NCBI GenBank assembly: GCA_034766995.1
Contig: CM068318.1
Coordinates: forward strand, 5,461,001 to 5,525,000
Length of the DNA: 64,000 bases
Source of the DNA: Acanthacorydalis orientalis
Lineage: Eukaryota; Arthropoda; Insecta; Megaloptera; Corydalidae
Direction: 5' to 3'
Shown here piece after piece: positions 61,181 to 64,000 of the stretch. Every line of letters begins with the position of its first letter. Within the stretch, counting starts at the first letter, position 1. The position numbers and the translations under genes were made by a program. The notes beneath the pieces were generated by a model. The model was not told where the DNA came from. It searched no databases and was given only the letters and a program-made list of their open reading frames with translations.

Positions 61181-61712
61181 ATCACCACGTGAGAATGCGA
61201 GGACAACAAAGTACCTGATGATTAGCCCATAAACCAGGTAAAACTATTGCATATGCGTGGTCTTATCATTCATGTTTAATCAGTGGTAATTACAAAACGG
61301 ACCTTACTTTAAAAACGCGCCTCGTATGTTAATATTTATCATTTTCCGTTTAGTTTTGTCAATCTATGTAGGAAGATTGTTTTGATAAAACACATTTTTC
61401 GTTATTTTTTAAAATTTTAAAATAAAACAAAGAATGAACACCGAGTGTTAAAACTTCATTTGCTACAACTTGCATTTTATTGGATTTTATTTATTATCGT
61501 CAGTTGATAAAGTCGATGTTCTGTTCAGAACGTTGAGATAATTAATACTAAATATTATCTTACATTAAATTCCGATAAACTAGTTGTGTATGTTTATGAC
61601 ATTTTTTTTAAAAAAAAGAAACAATGCGAATATCCCACTGAAAAGAATTATATTCAATTTGTCTTGTGGCGGATACTACGTGATTAATAATCAAAAAATA
61701 ATAACTACTCAC

Positions 61713-61835
61713 CTTGATGTTTTTGCGGAAGAGGAATAGGGTGCCGTCGGCGTGTAATAATAAGCATCAGCGAGGGACAGTTTGAATTCTTAGCACGACG
61801 TTATTCCCCTAGCAGCAATCTGACACATAGCTACT
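61713..61835 (-). other. Candidate first exon of a minus-strand gene
   Basis: Read on the minus strand, a TATATA box (61871-61866) is followed about 31-36 bases later by an arthropod-type initiator TCAGT (61837-61833). A GC-richer exon-like stretch follows and ends in a consensus donor, CATCAAG|GTGAGT (donor GT at 61712-61711). An upstream mini-ORF (ATGTGTCAG start, 12 codons) precedes an ATG whose frame reads MLIITRRRHPIPLPQKHQ into the donor. Another open frame through the exon reads LSLADAYYYTPTAPYSSSAK. No downstream exon was found at lower coordinates, where a mariner relic intervenes. The combination of box, initiator and donor is the argument; each alone would be weak. Confidence 0.4.
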
Positions 61836-61865
61836 GAGGGGCGTTGCGTCCCTATTGCCCCATAC

Positions 61866-61871
61866 TATATA
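61866..61871 (-). promoter_or_regulatory. Candidate TATA box
   Basis: GCATATATAG on the minus strand in CpG-containing sequence, upstream of the TCAGT initiator described for 61713-61835. TA-rich motifs are frequent here, so the spacing and context carry the weight. Confidence 0.35.
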
Positions 61872-61879
61872 TGCACGCG

Positions 61880-62687
61880 AGGAGTCATAATCATACCACA
61901 GTTGCAGTACCGCTACAGTTTATGTAAACATATGTGTGTGTGAAACGTTTTTCAGGTGGATGTAAAATATTTTGGTTCGATGCCATATACTGAATTTTTT
62001 TCAAATGATTTTTTCAAATTTTGAAACAAGTCCCACGGTTTAAATGCACCAAATCAATCTATTCTTAAATAGTTTTGTTTAATTTCATCGATGCTACACT
62101 TTAAAATAATAACATTCACTATCAATACAAATCAATTGTAGTAAAATAATTGATAGGTTCTCTTATACATTCTAATATAAATCTTCAATTATTGCGAAAC
62201 CAAATATTTCTTCTTTAATAATCAGAGACATCTTTGATGCTAAAAACATTCTTCGATGGCCGATGTTTATGGGTTCGGTCGGAAGAGTTGAGGCCTCTGT
62301 CGTCATGCGGCTGTGTAGACGTTCTACGTTCAAAAATATGGCGACAATATGAATAAAATATTTTTTCCTTTCCGCTAGACATTTTTTTTTACTAACGTGA
62401 ATTAGGGGCGTGCATTTCGCTTGTAGTCGAGTGGTGTGGTCGAAGTGGCCGACTGTAAAAAATGCACGGATTTTCACCACAAAAAACGTACCGATTGATT
62501 CTGGGAAAAAATGATTGAAAGAAAAATGATTATAAATGGACGGGTCTATGTAGTATCTCTATGAAAAATGGTTACAAAAGTGGAATTGAATTTATCTTTG
62601 ATTTGTTGAAAATCGCTTTCAAATGCTATGTATATATCTATAGAATATTACTATATTCATAAAATCCATTCATACACGTACATGTAC
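61880..62687. other. Unassigned segment upstream of the candidate promoter
   Basis: A 102-codon minus-strand frame (62172-62480) lies in mildly GC-richer sequence but shows no recognised domain. Nothing else was identified. Confidence 0.4.
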
Positions 62688-63600
62688 AGGGTTTTCCAAT
62701 AAGGACGGACGTTTTTTAATTTGAAATGAAATACGGAATTTGTGCTGAAATTTCAAGTTTCATTGTTGTAAATAATATTTGGGGTATGCCATTTATAAAT
62801 AAATAAAATATAATATCGTGTAACTTTCTTATAAGTAACGATTCTCTTGTTAAAATTTCTAATAACATCTTTACACGACTGGGGTTTATTTCAAAGTTTC
62901 TCTCAATTGTTTGGGAATTATTGGCGTACACATGTCCTTTAACGCGACCCCAAAGAAATTAGTCGAACCGTGTTAAATCGTAGGACCTCCGTGGCCAGTT
63001 AATGTCTCCATTTCTGTACATAACGCGACCAGAACATTTCGTCCTCAATAAATCAATTGTTTCATCAGCTGTGCGGTTTTTTATATCATCATGCTGATAC
63101 CACATGTTTTCCAGATTAGTATCACTGAATTATGTCGACAAAAAGTGCTCATCATATTTCGGTATCTTTCTCAATTCATAGTAATCGCTTTGCCAGCCTG
63201 ATTTTCCAAAAAGTAACGATTTATTCATCAGACCAAAGTACGCACCAAACAGTCATTGTTTCTGTATGAAATTGCTTCTCAATGATCTCCCTCAGATTTT
63301 CTTCACCCCATATTTGGCAGTTTTGTTTGCTAACGTAGTCCGAGAATTCAAAATGATGATTTTTGACATGACAAAGATGTCTTTCAAGAAAAATGTGTTG
63401 TTTCAGTAATCACTTAACAAATATCTGACGCAGTGAATGGTCTACTGGCTTCAATTCTTGTGTTTATTGAACCTTATAAGCTTACAAATACATCATGTGA
63501 TCGTCTGTGAATTCTCTGATTGCTCTAAACGTTGTGGAATTGACATTCCTGGCTCTTTCGATACATCTGTAAAATAGAATCTCTTAAAAAATTGTGTCTC
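62688..63600 (-). mobile_element. Tc1/mariner pseudogene, 3' three-quarters
   Basis: The low end GGGTTTTCCAATAAGGACGG matches the relics at 16063 and 21043. Reading the minus strand from the high end gives MSIPQRLEQS, then FDYVSKQNCQIWGEENLREI, TMTVWCVLW, a decayed QQDGATCHTA-type block, FIEDEM, remains of RNGDINWPPRSYDLT, and VYANNSQTIERNFEINPSRV. It is the fullest copy of this family in the window, but it has many stops and lacks the N-terminus. Confidence 0.9.
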
Positions 63601-64000
63601 TTTGGGAAGATCTTTTACATTAATAATCACAATGAGGCCAAGAAAAAATTGTCAACTACATTAATAATTAAATTGTAATTCATTACATTTCTTTCTGTGG
63701 GATAAATTACAATCCGCCTACTTAAATTATTATTTGTTTGGAAAGCTAATGCGTATCGAAATAAATATTTATAAAAAGTGTGCACATTGCTGAGCTTATA
63801 ATGTCATACTGAACACATTATTTGTCTGTACATCTTTACCAATAAACAAACGTATTATATTCCCATGGCACGAAATATATAATTAAAAATAACTATACGA
63901 ATGAAATGTACGCCTTTTACAGATTGGATATCAGAGTAAAATAGAAAAAAAAAGAAAATGCTACGTTCTCAGCAACGGAACTCGTCAATCGTTTATCCGT
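63601..64000. other. AT-rich end of window, nothing recognised
   Basis: No coding frame or repeat was identified. Confidence 0.5.

Noticed and set aside
62172..62480. 102-codon minus-strand frame as a gene
   Set aside because: No domain, signal peptide, splice sites or transposon motif supports it.

Overview
The window looks like non-bacterial, AT-rich animal DNA, almost certainly from an insect. Genes are split by GT-AG introns. One gene encodes an insect-type Ig/fibronectin cell-adhesion protein. Most of the rest is (TA)n microsatellite, mostly decayed Tc1/mariner elements, traces of a non-LTR retrotransposon, and short non-autonomous (MITE-like) elements. CpG is not visibly depleted in the GC-richer islands. 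The species cannot be named from this sequence. All family calls below were made by eye from conserved protein motifs, without a database search.

Layout. 1-0.5 kb: a likely last coding exon of a minus-strand gene, with a poly(A) signal after its stop. 0.5-13 kb: mostly gene-poor sequence with long TA arrays, one mariner deletion derivative (2954-3517), one small coding-like ORF (4455-4622) and one palindromic MITE (8612-8792). 13.4-18.5 kb: two CpG-richer islands (13.5-14.1 and 17.5-18.5 kb), candidate promoter or regulatory DNA, one with a paired CRE-like palindrome. 16-29 kb: six or more Tc1/mariner relics from at least four lineages, several bounded by TA arrays. 31.8-36.0 kb: the best gene, a plus-strand three-Ig plus FN3 protein with a C-terminal hydrophobic tail (Klingon/Wrapper-like). 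Its signal-peptide exon was not found. 40.6-42.05 kb: a complete-looking two-exon gene for a PARP-type ADP-ribosyltransferase of the TIPARP-like group, whose N-terminal half is a 64-residue tandem repeat. 42.2-43.2 kb: the 3' end of a non-LTR element and a hAT-type MITE with a perfect 8-bp target duplication. 43.8-63.6 kb: gene-poor, with more transposon relics, a pogo-like MITE, an 80-bp mini-mariner, several CpG-rich islands that resemble conserved non-coding elements, and a candidate first exon (TATA box, initiator, splice donor) on the minus strand near 61.8 kb.

The genes do not form an operon-like unit. The Ig protein is a neural or glial type surface adhesion molecule by family. The ADP-ribosyltransferase is an independent gene with an unusual repeat region carrying acidic-hydrophobic motifs that resemble SUMO-interacting motifs. 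That architecture is the most unusual coding feature in the window. The most unusual genomic feature is the repeated placement of transposon ends directly against (TA)n arrays.
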